Of a DNA stretch of 64,000 nucleotides, positions 42,970 to 52,436 are shown one piece after another. This stretch comes from Planosporangium mesophilum. Its GTDB lineage: Bacteria > Actinomycetota > Actinomycetes > Mycobacteriales > Micromonosporaceae. The translations under genes were made by a program, and so were the position numbers. Positions within the stretch are counted from its first letter, which is position 1. Each line of letters opens with the position of its first letter. The stretch is taken from assembly GCF_016863255.1 (NCBI RefSeq), contig NZ_BOON01000010.1, positions 1-64,000 of the forward strand, in the 5' to 3' direction. The notes under the pieces were generated by a model, which ran no database searches, was not told where the DNA came from, and saw nothing but the letters and a program-made list of their open reading frames with translations.

Positions 42970-44643
42970 ATGGAACGCGCCGCGGATCTCGTGTTGGTCT
43001 CGAACCGGGTCATCTGGATGACCGACGGGGACCCCGTGACGCCCGGCTTCGTCGCCGTGCGCGACGGCGTCATCGTGGCCACCGGTCCCCGCGAGGAGGC
43101 CGACCGGTACGTCGGCGCCGGCACCGTCCTGCGCGACGTCGGGAACTCGCCGATCATGCCGGGCTTCGTCGACGTGCACGCGCACATGGAGGTGGCCGCC
43201 CGGACCGCGTACCAGACCGTCGACTGCCGGGCTCCGAGCTGCCGCGACATCCCGGCGGTGCTGGACAAGCTGCGCGCCCACCTCCAAGACGCCGTGGACG
43301 GCTGGCTTGTCTGCCAGTCCAACCTCTTCTTCGACCAGAAGCTGGCGGAGAAGCGGCTGCCGACCCGCGCTGAACTGGACTCGGTCAGCACCGAGATCGC
43401 GATCGCGATCCGCGCGGGCGGCCACGTCAGCGTGCTCAACACCCGCGCGCTGGAGCTGGCCGGCATCGACCGGACCTACCAGGAGGCCGACTACAGCATC
43501 ACCGGCATGCCCACGGTCGAGCGCGACGAGCACGGCGAGCCGACCGGCGTGGTGAAGGAGATGGACAACCTCCTTCCGCTGCCGAAGCTGTCCGGCCCGG
43601 CGCTGCGCGCGGCCATCCGCGAGGGCGTACACGACCTCTTCACCGCCAACGGCGTCACCACCATCGGCGAGATCTCGGAGACCGTCGAGGGCCTGCGCGA
43701 GATGGACGGCCTGCACCGCGACGGCGAACTCGGCGCGCGGCTACGGGTCTACCTGTGGGCGCCCGGCACGGTCAGCCTCGACCAGGCGTGCGCCCACCGG
43801 GACTGGCTGGGGCTGACCGTGCCCGAGGAGCTGATGCGCATCCACGGGGTCAAGATGTTCTCCGACGGCGGCTACTCCGCGGCCAGCGCCGCGGTGAAGC
43901 AGCCGTACGTCCTCGATGGACACCACCACTGCGGCGAGGTCGCGCTGTCCGCCGACCAGATCGGCGACGCGCTGCGCCGGACCGCCGCCGCCGGGCTCCA
44001 GTTGGCGGTCCACGCCAACGGCGACCGGGCGCAGGAGGAGGTGTGCGCGGCCATCGAGGCGGCGGGCGGCCCGCAGCCCGGTGCTCCCGCACCCCGCGTC
44101 GAGCACGCCGGCAACTTCCTGCCCGAGCCCGAGGCGACCGAGCTGTGGCGGCGCGCCGGCATCATCCCGGTGCCCCAGCCGGTCTTCCTCTACACGTTCG
44201 GCGACTTCTTCCCGACCTACCTCGGCGACTACGGAAAGCTGGGTCGGTTCCCGATGCGCCGGCTGCTGGACGAGGGCTGGGCCATCACCGGCAGCTCCGA
44301 CGTGTGGATCGGCTCGGAGGAGAAGGCCACCAACCCGTTCTTCAGCATCTGGTGCTGCCTGCGCCGGCAGTCGTTCCTGGGTGAGACCCTCGACGCCGAC
44401 CAGACGATCACGCTCGTCGAGGCGCTGCGGATGCACACCGTCAACGGCGCGCACACCCTGGGCGAGGGGGACCGGTACGGGTCGCTCGAACCCGGCAAGT
44501 ACGCGGACGTCATCGTCCTGGACCGGGACCCGTTCGCCTGCACCACCGACGAACTGCTCGACGTCCGGGTCGACGCGGTCTTCCTCGGCGGTCGCCCCGT
44601 CCACGACCGGCTGGATGAGGTGACCGGTCATCGCGGCGCCTAG
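42970..44643 (+). CDS. amidohydrolase family protein, YtcJ-like
   Basis: 557 aa from ATG 42970, with GAGGAGG 9 nt upstream. Metal-dependent hydrolase features: PGFVDVHAHMEV (HxH on strand 1), HGVKMFSDGGYS (in place of the usual Lys/Asp segment), QLAVHANGDRAQEE, RVEHAGNF and GSSDVWIGS (final Asp region). The ends fold as the usual composite domain (ADLVLVSNRVIWMTDG…GKYADVIVLDRDPFA). YtcJ-like enzymes hydrolyse amide or cyclic amide bonds; the substrate here is unknown. The gene is divergent from the monooxygenase-importer operon and followed after 25 bp by the Lrp gene. Confidence 0.88.
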   Translation: MERAADLVLVSNRVIWMTDGDPVTPGFVAVRDGVIVATGPREEADRYVGAGTVLRDVGNSPIMPGFVDVHAHMEVAARTAYQTVDCRAPSCRDIPAVLDKLRAHLQDAVDGWLVCQSNLFFDQKLAEKRLPTRAELDSVSTEIAIAIRAGGHVSVLNTRALELAGIDRTYQEADYSITGMPTVERDEHGEPTGVVKEMDNLLPLPKLSGPALRAAIREGVHDLFTANGVTTIGEISETVEGLREMDGLHRDGELGARLRVYLWAPGTVSLDQACAHRDWLGLTVPEELMRIHGVKMFSDGGYSAASAAVKQPYVLDGHHHCGEVALSADQIGDALRRTAAAGLQLAVHANGDRAQEEVCAAIEAAGGPQPGAPAPRVEHAGNFLPEPEATELWRRAGIIPVPQPVFLYTFGDFFPTYLGDYGKLGRFPMRRLLDEGWAITGSSDVWIGSEEKATNPFFSIWCCLRRQSFLGETLDADQTITLVEALRMHTVNGAHTLGEGDRYGSLEPGKYADVIVLDRDPFACTTDELLDVRVDAVFLGGRPVHDRLDEVTGHRGA

Positions 44644-44668
44644 AGCGGTACGCGACCACCCAGCGGCT

Positions 44669-45706
44669 ATGTTGACTGCCATGCACGGATCGGAGTACCT
44701 CGTGTCCGGCTTCCTGGGTGCGACCTTCGCGGCGTCCGGTGACGCCGGCAGCGGCGTGCGGCTCTCCGAGCTCGACCGGTCGCTGATCCGGCTGCTGCAG
44801 CTCGACGGCCGGCAGTCCTTCGCCGCCATCTCGCGCGAGCTGCGGGTCCCGGAGAAGACCATCCGCCGGCGGGTGAACGAGCTGCTGGAGAGCCGGGTCA
44901 TCCAGATCACCACGGTGGCCGACCCGGCGGTGCTCGGGTACAAGGTCGCCGCGATGGTCGGGGTGCGCGTCGACGGCAGGCGCGGCATCAAGCCGCTGGT
45001 CGAGTCGATGGCGACGCTGCCGTCGGTCGACTACGCAGTGATCACCACGGGCCGGTACGACGCCCTGGTCGAGGTGCTGTGCCGGGACACCGCGGAGCTG
45101 TTGACCGTGGTCGACGAGTCGATCGTCCGCGCGCCGGGGGTACGGTCGGCTGAGGTCTTCCCGTACCTGCAACTGCACTACCAGGAGCCGGCCTGGGACG
45201 TCGGCCAGCACAAGGGCGAGCACGGCCAGGCGGAGGAGCGCGAGCCGCTCGACGCGACGGACCGGCGGATCGTGGCCGAGTTGAGCACCGACGGACGGCT
45301 GCCGTTCGGGCTCGTCGGCGAGCGGCTCGGGATCTCCGAGTCGCAGGTACGCAAGCGCGTCACCCGCATGCTCCAGGAGAAGACGATCCGCATCTCGGCC
45401 ATCGCCAACCCGCGCAGCCTCGGCTTCAACATGCAGGCGTGGGTGGGGATCAGGTGCGCGCCGGGGCACAGCATCACCGACCTCGCGCAGACCCTGACCA
45501 AGCTGCCGTCGATCAAGTACGTGGTGGCCTGCGCCGGGCGCTTCGACGTCTTCGCCGAGGCGGTCTGCCGCGACTCGCTGGACCTGATGCGGCTGGTGGA
45601 CTCGGAGATCCGCACCCTCACCGGGGTGGCCGGTACCGAGGTCCTGCTCTGCCTCGAGCTGTACTACCGCGCGGTCCAGCCGCTCGCGCCGGACGATCGG
45701 GCCTGA
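44669..45706 (+). CDS. Lrp/AsnC family regulator with two complete units
   Basis: 345 aa. Two tandem Lrp-type units. Unit 1: helix-turn-helix LSELDRSLIRLLQLDGRQSFAAISRELRVPEKTIRRRVNELLES, then a RAM-like domain to about residue 165. Unit 2: LDATDRRIVAELSTDGRLPFGLVGERLGISESQVRKRVTRMLQEK and a second ligand domain. A single chain could therefore mimic the usual homodimer. No ribosome site precedes either the ATG at 44669 or the one at 44681, so the start is uncertain or leaderless. It probably controls the catabolic locus it closes. Confidence 0.88.
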   Translation: MLTAMHGSEYLVSGFLGATFAASGDAGSGVRLSELDRSLIRLLQLDGRQSFAAISRELRVPEKTIRRRVNELLESRVIQITTVADPAVLGYKVAAMVGVRVDGRRGIKPLVESMATLPSVDYAVITTGRYDALVEVLCRDTAELLTVVDESIVRAPGVRSAEVFPYLQLHYQEPAWDVGQHKGEHGQAEEREPLDATDRRIVAELSTDGRLPFGLVGERLGISESQVRKRVTRMLQEKTIRISAIANPRSLGFNMQAWVGIRCAPGHSITDLAQTLTKLPSIKYVVACAGRFDVFAEAVCRDSLDLMRLVDSEIRTLTGVAGTEVLLCLELYYRAVQPLAPDDRA

Positions 45707-45806
45707 GGCGTCGGCGCGCGAAGTTCACCCGCGGGCCACTTGCCAATCAGAGTCCGGATCACTGTTACTACAAAGGTGTAGGGAAACCATCCGCACTGGA
45801 GGAACA

Positions 45807-47414
45807 GTGTCCAAAAACCTTGCCAACCGGCTGTCGGGGCCGCGGCCGCGCCGCCGGGCCGCCGCGCTCGCCGGCCTGGCGGTCGCCGGCGTCGGGCTCG
45901 CCGCGGCGGCACCCGGCTTCGCCGCCGACCCGGAGCGCGCCGATGGCTCCACCGCCACGCCGGTCCAGCACGTCGTGGTGATCTTCCAGGAGAACGTGTC
46001 GTTCGACCACTACTTCGGCACGTACCCCAACGCGGCGAACACCGACGGCACCCGCTTCACCGCCAAGCCCGGCACTCCGAGCGTCAACGGCCTCACGGGT
46101 GCGCTGCTGACCGCCAACCCCAACACCGCAAACCCGCAGCGGATCCCGTCGACCATGCCGCTGACCTGCGACCAGGGCCACGGGTACACCCAGGAGCAGC
46201 AGGCGTTCGACGGTGGGCTGATGGACGCGTTCGTCGAGCACACCGACGTCGAGTCCTGCGCCGCGCCGGACAAGAGCATGCCCGGTCTGGTCATGAACTA
46301 CTACGACGGCAACACCGTCACCGGGCTGTGGAACTACGCCCAGCACTACGCGATGAGCGACAACTCCTTCGGTACCGTGTTCGGTCCGTCCACGCCCGGT
46401 GCGATCAACCTGGTCTCCGGCCAGACCCACGGCGGGTACGCCGTGAAGCCGGACGGTACGAAGACCAGTGACTCGTACGTGGTGGCGTCCCCGGACGCGA
46501 ACGGCGTGGGTACGGTGATCAACGATCCGGACCCGGCCTTCGATGACTGCGCCAACACCCGCAACCACCTGGCGATGCAGGGCAAGAACATCGGTGACCT
46601 GCTCAACGCCAAGAACGTCAGCTGGGGCTGGTTCCAGGGCGGCTTCCGGCCCACCTCGACGGTGAACGGCAAGGCGGTCTGCGGTTCCCAGCACGCCAAC
46701 GTCGGCGGCGCGACGCAGACCGACTACAACCCGCACCACCAGCCGTTCCAGTACTACGAGTCGACGGCCAACCCGCACCACCTGCCGCCGTCGTCGCCCG
46801 CCGCGATCGGCCACACCGACCAGGCCAAGCACCAGTACGACCTGGCCGACTTCGACACGGCGCTGGCCAAGGGCAACCTGCCGGCGGTCAGCTTCCTCAA
46901 GGCGGCCAACTACCAGGACGGCCACGCCGGCTACTCCGACCCGATCGACGAGCAGCACTTCGTCGTGAACACGATCAACGCGCTACAGAAGTCCAAGGAC
47001 TGGAAGTCCACCGCAGTGGTCATCGCGTACGACGACTCGGACGGCTGGTACGACCACGCGATGCCGCCGATCCTCAACGCCTCGAACACGAACCTCGACG
47101 CGCTGAACGGTCCCGGCACGTGCGGCAGCGCCAACCACGCGCCGCTCGGCGGCTACGCCAACCGGTGCGGGTACGGGCCGCGCCAGCCGCTGCTGGTGGT
47201 CTCGCCGTACGCGAAGAGCAACTTCGTCGACCACACCACCACCGACCAGACCTCGATCCTGCGGTTCATCGAGGACAACTGGAAGACCGGTCGGATCGGT
47301 GACTCCTCGTTCGACACCCTGGCCGGCCCGCTGACCAACATGCTCGACTTCAACCGCCACGACGACAACAAGGTCATCCTCGATCCGAACACCGGGGCGG
47401 TGCTGCACAGCTGA
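45807..47414 (+). CDS. secreted phosphoesterase, phospholipase C/acid phosphatase type
   Basis: 535 aa from GTG 45807, with GGAGG 4 nt upstream. The Arg-rich N-region (RPRRRAAALAGLAVAG) and the AAAPGFA-A junction form a signal peptide, possibly Tat-dependent. Alkaline-phosphatase-superfamily features: VQHVVVIFQENVSFDHYFGTYP (metal ligand and nucleophile region), NSFGTVFGPSTPGAINLVSG, VIAYDDSDGWYDHAMPP and LLVVSPYAKSNFVDHTTTDQTSILRFIEDNW. Relatives include bacterial phospholipase C and AcpA. It should release phosphate or head groups outside the cell. A strong terminator follows. Confidence 0.9.
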   Translation: MSKNLANRLSGPRPRRRAAALAGLAVAGVGLAAAAPGFAADPERADGSTATPVQHVVVIFQENVSFDHYFGTYPNAANTDGTRFTAKPGTPSVNGLTGALLTANPNTANPQRIPSTMPLTCDQGHGYTQEQQAFDGGLMDAFVEHTDVESCAAPDKSMPGLVMNYYDGNTVTGLWNYAQHYAMSDNSFGTVFGPSTPGAINLVSGQTHGGYAVKPDGTKTSDSYVVASPDANGVGTVINDPDPAFDDCANTRNHLAMQGKNIGDLLNAKNVSWGWFQGGFRPTSTVNGKAVCGSQHANVGGATQTDYNPHHQPFQYYESTANPHHLPPSSPAAIGHTDQAKHQYDLADFDTALAKGNLPAVSFLKAANYQDGHAGYSDPIDEQHFVVNTINALQKSKDWKSTAVVIAYDDSDGWYDHAMPPILNASNTNLDALNGPGTCGSANHAPLGGYANRCGYGPRQPLLVVSPYAKSNFVDHTTTDQTSILRFIEDNWKTGRIGDSSFDTLAGPLTNMLDFNRHDDNKVILDPNTGAVLHS

Positions 47415-47424
47415 CCTGCCCGCC

Positions 47425-47459
47425 GCTGCCGCCGGTACGCGCCGCGTACCGGCGGCAGC
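47425..47459 (+). terminator. terminator after phosphoesterase
   Basis: Perfect 16-bp stem GCTGCCGCCGGTACGC (47425-47440) with its complement (47444-47459), loop GCC, 10 bp beyond the stop. Confidence 0.8.
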
Positions 47460-47526
47460 CCTATCTCGACCCCGATGGTGGCGCGCCAACGGTTTCGTCG
47501 CATATGCCCGCCCGACTACGGTCATT

Positions 47527-47540
47527 GGTCAACGTTGACC
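47527..47540. promoter_or_regulatory. 14-bp perfect palindrome before APC permease, candidate operator
   Basis: GGTCAACGTTGACC, ending a few bases before the GAAGGAG ribosome site and 13 bp before the ATG at 47554. A site here would overlap the 5' untranslated region or promoter. The binding protein is unknown. Confidence 0.4.
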
Positions 47541-47553
47541 GAAGGAGCGGGCG

Positions 47554-49041
47554 ATGAGCATCACCAGAGAGCAGTTCGCCGGCGGGTCCGGCGTCTTCCG
47601 GCGCAAGCCGATCGACCAGATCGCGGATGAGACCGAGGGAGGCCTGTCCCGGTCGTTGGGGCTGTGGCAGCTGACCGCGATCGGGGTCGGCGGCATCATC
47701 GGTGCGGGCATCTTCGCCCTCGCGGGTGCGGTGGCCAACGGGACGGCCGGCCCGGCCGTCCTCATCTCCTTCCTCATCGCAGGCATCGCCAGCGGCGCGG
47801 CGGCGCTGTCGTACGCGGAGTTCGCGGGGCTGATCCCGAAGGCCGGTTCGGCCTACACCTACGGGTACGCGGTGCTCGGCGAGATCGTCGGCTGGTTCAT
47901 CGGCTGGGACCTGCTGCTGGAGTACACGGCGGTGGTCTCGGTCGTGGCGATCGGCATCTCCGGATACTTCGGCTTCCTGGTCGGCCAGTTGGGCATCCAC
48001 CTGCCGCCCTGGATGCTCGGCGCACCGGGCACCGAGCCGCCCGGCGTGGCGGCCGGCAGCTACAAGGTCGACCTGTTCGCCGTGCTGCTGTGCCTGCTGA
48101 TCGCGTTCCTGCTGACCCGCGGCATCCGGACGGCCGCCCGGTTCGAGACCCTCGTCGTCGGCCTCAAGATCGTCATCGTGTTGATCGTGATCGCGGTCGG
48201 CGTCTTCTACATCAAGCCGGACAACTACTCGCCGTTCTTCCCCTTCGGCGTGGGCGGCGCGCTCACCGGCGCCGCCACGGTGTTCTTCGCCGTGTTCGGG
48301 TACGACGCGATGTCGACCGCCGCCGAGGAGTCCAGGGACGGCCGGAAGCACATGCCCAAGGCGATCATCTACTCGCTCGTGATCTCGATGGTGCTGTACG
48401 CGCTGGCCTGCCTGGTGCTGACCGGCATGCAGTCGTACCACGACATCAACCCCAAGAGCGGCTTCTCGTCGGCGTTCGCCTCGGTGGGCCTGTCCGGGCT
48501 GGCGTCCGTGATCGCGGCCGGCGCGGTCGTCGGCATCCTGACCGTGATGTTCACCTTCATGCTCGGCGCCACCCGGATCTGGTTCTCCATGAGCCGGGAC
48601 GGCCTACTGCCGCGCTGGTTCGCCAAGACCCACCCGGTGCGCCGGGTACCCACCCGGATCACGTGGATCACCGGTGTGGTGTCCGCCCTCATCGCCGGCT
48701 TCCTGCCGATCGCCGCGGCCGCCGAGCTGACCAACATCGGCATCCTGCTGGCCTTCGTCGTCGTCTGCGTCGCGGTGATCGTGCTCCGGTACCGTCGCCC
48801 CGACCTGCCGCGTACCTTCCGCACGCCCGGCATGCCGGTTGTGCCGATCGTCGGCGCACTGTTCTCGATCTGGCTGATCACGTTCCTCAAGCCGGAGACG
48901 TGGCTGCGCTTCGCGGTGTGGTTCGTCATCGGCATGGTCATCTACTTCGCGTACAGCCGGAGCCGGTCGGTACTGGCGCCCGGCAACGCGGACGGTGACG
49001 CCGCGCCGACGCAGCCCGGCAGTGACTCGCCGGCTCGCTGA
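47554..49041 (+). CDS. APC family amino acid permease, cationic amino acid transporter-like
   Basis: 495 aa from ATG 47554 with a GAAGGAGCGGG site. About 12 to 14 membrane helices. The family motif is [26 protein letters not shown] in helix 1, then [39 protein letters not shown] and [25 protein letters not shown]. This matches the CAT (cationic/branched amino acid) branch. The substrate is inferred from family. A palindrome lies just upstream of the ribosome site. Confidence 0.9.
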   Translation: MSITREQFAGGSGVFRRKPIDQIADETEGGLSRSLGLWQLTAIGVGGIIGAGIFALAGAVANGTAGPAVLISFLIAGIASGAAALSYAEFAGLIPKAGSAYTYGYAVLGEIVGWFIGWDLLLEYTAVVSVVAIGISGYFGFLVGQLGIHLPPWMLGAPGTEPPGVAAGSYKVDLFAVLLCLLIAFLLTRGIRTAARFETLVVGLKIVIVLIVIAVGVFYIKPDNYSPFFPFGVGGALTGAATVFFAVFGYDAMSTAAEESRDGRKHMPKAIIYSLVISMVLYALACLVLTGMQSYHDINPKSGFSSAFASVGLSGLASVIAAGAVVGILTVMFTFMLGATRIWFSMSRDGLLPRWFAKTHPVRRVPTRITWITGVVSALIAGFLPIAAAAELTNIGILLAFVVVCVAVIVLRYRRPDLPRTFRTPGMPVVPIVGALFSIWLITFLKPETWLRFAVWFVIGMVIYFAYSRSRSVLAPGNADGDAAPTQPGSDSPAR

Positions 49042-49093
49042 GGGCTTCGCCGCCGGCCGCTCGGAGGCGTGTGCAAGGCTTCAGAGCGGTACA

Positions 49094-49141
49094 CCGGCGA
49101 CCTCGACCTTGCCCCATCGGGGGCATCAGCGAGGTCGCCGG
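49094..49141 (+). promoter_or_regulatory. structured leader hairpin before second APC-type transporter
   Basis: A perfect 12-bp stem (CCGGCGACCTCG at 49094-49105 with its complement at 49130-49141) encloses a second 6-bp hairpin (TGCCCC 49110-49115 with GGGGCA 49120-49125, loop ATCG). CAAGG near 49074 can pair with CCTTG at 49142-49146 around the whole. It lies between two transporter genes, 28 bp before the next start. It could be a terminator, attenuator or riboswitch; no known class was recognised. Confidence 0.5.
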
Positions 49142-49169
49142 CCTTGGCGAGTCCGCGAAGAAGGAGCAC

Positions 49170-51149
49170 ATGAGTACAGCACGTGAGCTGGCTGTCCCCC
49201 GGCGGGTCGACAGCCCGGTGCGTCCTACGAGGCCCCGCACCGCGCTGGGTCGCTGGCTGCTCGAGCACCGGGTGCAGCCGGCCGGGCCGGTCGCCGACGA
49301 GGCGCACGCGAAGCCGCAGGCGTGGTGGAAGGTCATGTGCCTGACCGGCGTCGACTACTTCTCGACCCTGTCGTACCTGCCGGGCATCGCCGCACTCGCC
49401 GCCGGGGCGCTGTCGCCGCTGGCGACCCTGCTGATCGTCGCGCTCACGCTGCTGGGCATGCTGCCCATGTACCGCAGGGTGGCCAAGGAGAGCCCGCACG
49501 GCCAGGGCTCGGTGGCTATGCTGGAGCGGCTGCTGCCGTTCTGGCGCGGCAAGCTGTTCGTGCTCGTCCTGCTCGGGTTCGTCGCCACCTCGTGGATCAT
49601 CACGATCACCCTGTCGGCGGCGGACGCGAGCGTGCACCTGATCGAGAACCCGGTCACGCCCGGCTTGCTGCACGACCACGCCGTCGCGATCACCGTCGTG
49701 CTGCTGCTGGTCCTGGGTGGGGTGTTCCTGCTCGGCTTCAGCGAGGCCGTCGGGGTGGCCATCCCGCTGGTGGCCGCCTTCCTCGGGCTCAACGCGGTCA
49801 TCGTCGTCGTCGGCCTGGTCGAGGTCTTCACCACCGGCGGCGCGCTGTCGACCTGGACCTCCGCCCTCACGACCGGCCACGGTGGGTTCGGTGGCCTCGT
49901 CGGGCCCGCCGTCCTCGCGTTCCCGCTGCTCGTCCTGGGCCTGTCCGGGTTCGAGACCGGCGTGAGCATGATGCCGCTGGTCGCCACCGACGGCCGCGAC
50001 GACGAGCAGCGACTGCGCTCGCGCATCCACAACACCCGCAAGCTGCTGACGGCTGCCGCGGCCATCATGTCGGTCTATCTGATCGCGACGAGCTTCGTCA
50101 CCACCGTGCTCATCCCGGCGAAGGAGTTCCAGCCGGGTGGCGCGGCGAACGGGCGGGCCCTGGCGTATCTGGCCCACGAACACCTGGGTGAGGCGTTCGG
50201 CACCGTCTACGACCTCAGCAGCGTCCTGATCCTGTGGTTCGCCGGGGCGTCCGCGATGGCCGGGCTGATCAATATCGTCCCCCGGTACCTGCCCGGCTAC
50301 GGCATGGCGCCGGAGTGGGGCCGGGCGGTTCGCCCCGTGGTGCTCGTCTACACCGCGATCAGCATCGCCATCACCATCGCGTTCCGCGCCGACGTCAACG
50401 CGCAGGCCGGCGCGTACGCCACCGGCATCCTCGCCATGATGGTCTCCGGCGCGGTGGCCGTCACGATCTCCACCCTCCGCCGCCGGCAACGCGCCGCCAC
50501 CGCGGGGTTCGCGGTGCTCACCCTGGTCCTGCTGTACGCCCTCGGGGAGAACATTCGCGAGAAGCCCGACGGGATCGCGATCTCCGGGATGTTCATCGCC
50601 GGGATCATCGCGGTCTCGCTCGTCTCGCGGGTGTCGCGCACCACCGAACTGCGCGCCGAGTGCATCGAGTTCGACGAAGCGGCCCGCCGGTTCGTCACCG
50701 ACTCGCTGGCACACGACGGCGCCCTGAACCTGATCGCCAACCGCCGGCAGGCCGGCGACGTGGCCGAGTACCGGGCGAAGGAGGCAGACGTCCGCGGCAT
50801 CAACCCGGTACCCGGCACCGCGGACGTGCTCTTCCTGGAGATCGACGTCGTCGACCCGTCGGAGTTCAGCGACGCCCTGTGCGTACGCGGGGTCGACGTG
50901 GGCGGCTACCGGATCCTGCGCGCGCAGAGCCCGGCCGCGCCGAACGCCATCGCCGCGATCCTGCTGGCCCTGCGCGACGCTACCGGGCTGACGCCACACT
51001 GCCACTTCGAGTGGGCCGAGGGCAGCCCGCTGGTGCACCTGCTGCGGTACCTGATCCTCGGCCGCGGCGACACCGCCCCGGTGGTCCGGGAAATCATCCG
51101 GCAGAGCGAACCCGATGCCGACCGCCGACCCCGCATTCACGTCGGCTGA
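49170..51149 (+). CDS. APC-superfamily transporter with cytoplasmic C-terminal domain
   Basis: 659 aa from ATG 49170 (AAGGAG 4 nt upstream). About 12 membrane helices begin after residue 50 ([71 protein letters not shown]). This resembles the KimA/amino acid transporter-like group. A ~150-residue soluble tail follows ([40 protein letters not shown]…[35 protein letters not shown]). This is a cytoplasmic domain of the kind seen on regulated ion/amino acid permeases. The substrate is not certain; K+ is possible. Confidence 0.82.
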   Translation: MSTARELAVPRRVDSPVRPTRPRTALGRWLLEHRVQPAGPVADEAHAKPQAWWKVMCLTGVDYFSTLSYLPGIAALAAGALSPLATLLIVALTLLGMLPMYRRVAKESPHGQGSVAMLERLLPFWRGKLFVLVLLGFVATSWIITITLSAADASVHLIENPVTPGLLHDHAVAITVVLLLVLGGVFLLGFSEAVGVAIPLVAAFLGLNAVIVVVGLVEVFTTGGALSTWTSALTTGHGGFGGLVGPAVLAFPLLVLGLSGFETGVSMMPLVATDGRDDEQRLRSRIHNTRKLLTAAAAIMSVYLIATSFVTTVLIPAKEFQPGGAANGRALAYLAHEHLGEAFGTVYDLSSVLILWFAGASAMAGLINIVPRYLPGYGMAPEWGRAVRPVVLVYTAISIAITIAFRADVNAQAGAYATGILAMMVSGAVAVTISTLRRRQRAATAGFAVLTLVLLYALGENIREKPDGIAISGMFIAGIIAVSLVSRVSRTTELRAECIEFDEAARRFVTDSLAHDGALNLIANRRQAGDVAEYRAKEADVRGINPVPGTADVLFLEIDVVDPSEFSDALCVRGVDVGGYRILRAQSPAAPNAIAAILLALRDATGLTPHCHFEWAEGSPLVHLLRYLILGRGDTAPVVREIIRQSEPDADRRPRIHVG

Positions 51150-51275
51150 CGGACGCAGGTCCGCCAAGGGCGCGCGGTTCGTTTCGCACCATGCGCATGT
51201 CAATAGACAGGCGCGAATGCGATGTGGTCTTGTGGAGGTCAATCCAGCGAACCTAATCAACCCACGGGGGACGCG

Positions 51276-51797
51276 ATGGTTGCTCGCCTGGCTCGTAGGA
51301 CGCTGCTCAAAACCTCCGCCGCGACGGTCGGTGTCTCCGCGGCGGGAGTGCTCATCTTCAACGGGGAGGCGCAGGCCGCACCGGCCGCGCCGGTTCACTC
51401 AAGCATCGCCCGGGTGGTCCGCCATGAGGGGGACTCCGCGGTGCTGAACGTCGTGTCCGGGCGACTTCCGGCCGGTACGACCGTCACCGCACCGGTCCGC
51501 GGCTTTCCGCCCGGCTGGCGGCTGGACGAGGGTGACCTGGTGATGTTGAACGGTGACCGCGGCCTCGACCCCGACGCGGCCACCCCGCTGGTCACCCGGT
51601 TCATCGGTCGCGTGGAGGGCCAGACCTCCACCGAGATCGACATCGCCGGGGCGCGGGTGCGGACCACGGGGGCGACGCTCCGGCAGAGCCAGCCGGTCAT
51701 CGGCGCCAGCCGCGGCCAGCAGTTCTTGGCGCTGTGCGTGAAGAACGACCTGACCGGCGCGTACACGTGCTTCTCCCTGCGCCCCACCGCCGCCTGA
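51276..51797 (+). CDS. Tat-exported protein of mau-like cluster, copy A1
   Basis: 173 aa from ATG 51276, preceded by GGGGGAC. The signal MVARLARRTLLKTSAATVGV…GEAQA is twin-arginine type, cleaved probably before APAAP. The mature ~140 residues look all-beta (SIARVVRHEGDSAVLNVVSG, TVTAPVRGFPPGW, EGDLVMLNGD, TPLVTRFIGRVEGQT) and end with two cysteines spaced 11 apart (CVKNDLTGAYTC). No known family was recognised. Its paralogue A2 is 2.5 genes downstream. In the cluster it takes the place that the large subunit gene mauB holds in methylamine dehydrogenase operons. A short barrel-like partner or binding subunit is one guess; function unknown. Confidence 0.8.
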   Translation: MVARLARRTLLKTSAATVGVSAAGVLIFNGEAQAAPAAPVHSSIARVVRHEGDSAVLNVVSGRLPAGTTVTAPVRGFPPGWRLDEGDLVMLNGDRGLDPDAATPLVTRFIGRVEGQTSTEIDIAGARVRTTGATLRQSQPVIGASRGQQFLALCVKNDLTGAYTCFSLRPTAA

Positions 51798-51835
51798 CCA
51801 ACGGCGACGGATAGGGCCGCGCTGCTGACGCGGTC

Positions 51836-51962
51836 GCCCTGGTGATTCACGGCGGCCGAGTTTCTCACGGCACGACCGTGCCGGGAAGTCGGCCGAGTCG
51901 GTACTGCTGTCGGCCGCGTCCGCTTCCATGTTGTTGCCTGTGTCGAACGGGAGGGACCAGGA
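51836..51962 (+). pseudogene. 3' remnant of a mauD-like gene
   Basis: The sequence GCCCTGGTGATT…CACGGCACGACCGTGCCG matches in phase the end of the intact mauD-like gene (from about 53967). Then about 52 nt are missing relative to that gene, which shifts the frame. After this, GGAAGTCGGCCGAGTCGGTACTGCTGTCGG… again matches up to the B start. No start codon or upstream part is left; the first ~140 codons and the whole mauE-like gene are deleted. It is a scar from the cassette duplication. Confidence 0.85.
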
Positions 51963-52319
51963 ATGAGTACCACGGTGACGGATGGTCCGAGTACGTCCGT
52001 GAAGCGTCGGGGCCTGCTGCGCATGCTGAGCGTAGGCGGAATGGCCCTGGTCGGTGGGCTGGCCGGCGCGACCGCCTTGCCCAAGGCGGCCGCGGCGGAC
52101 TGCCAGGGCTCGCCATGCTGCTACCTGGCGTCCTGCACGAAGTGCAGCGGACGGTGCTGGGGCTGGACCTGCCCGAGCGGCTACTACCGGACCTACTGGT
52201 GGTGCATGGCCGGAACACGGCCAATCGTGTGTGGCGAGTGCGTGAAGAACAACACCGGTGGGTGCGGCAGCGGACCGTACGCCTGCTCGTACTGGTTTGA
52301 CGACAATGCCTGTAACTGA
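51963..52319 (+). CDS. Tat-exported 13-cysteine protein, MADH light chain-like, copy B1
   Basis: 118 aa from ATG 51963, with GGGAGGGACCAGGA upstream. Twin-arginine signal (SVKRRGLLRMLSVGGMALVGG…PKAAAA). The mature part is only ~73 residues and holds 13 Cys and 4 to 5 Trp. Key stretches are DCQGSPCCYLASCTKCSGRC, CWGWTC, CPSGYYRTYWWCMAG, IVCGEC and ACSYWFDDNACN. Cys density, the C-P-x-G…W-x-C segment and the Tat signal recall MauA, the methylamine dehydrogenase light chain, which has six disulfides and a Trp-derived cofactor. The protein is much shorter. Whether any Trp is modified is unknown. Oxidative folding by the MauE/MauD-like pair is the likely requirement. Confidence 0.82.
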   Translation: MSTTVTDGPSTSVKRRGLLRMLSVGGMALVGGLAGATALPKAAAADCQGSPCCYLASCTKCSGRCWGWTCPSGYYRTYWWCMAGTRPIVCGECVKNNTGGCGSGPYACSYWFDDNACN

Positions 52320-52436
52320 CCGGGTCTCTTGGTCGGTCCGATTGGCGTCATGACGAAAGTCAATCGAGAAATATCGATCTAGACTGCTCCTCTGATGGTC
52401 AAGTCAGCGAACCTCATCGAAACCACGGGGGACCCT

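Noticed and set aside
48942-51398. 818-codon open frame on the minus strand
   Set aside because: Asp/Gly/Arg/His/Gln-rich composition typical of an antisense shadow in GC-rich DNA; it lies over two clear transporter genes on the plus strand.
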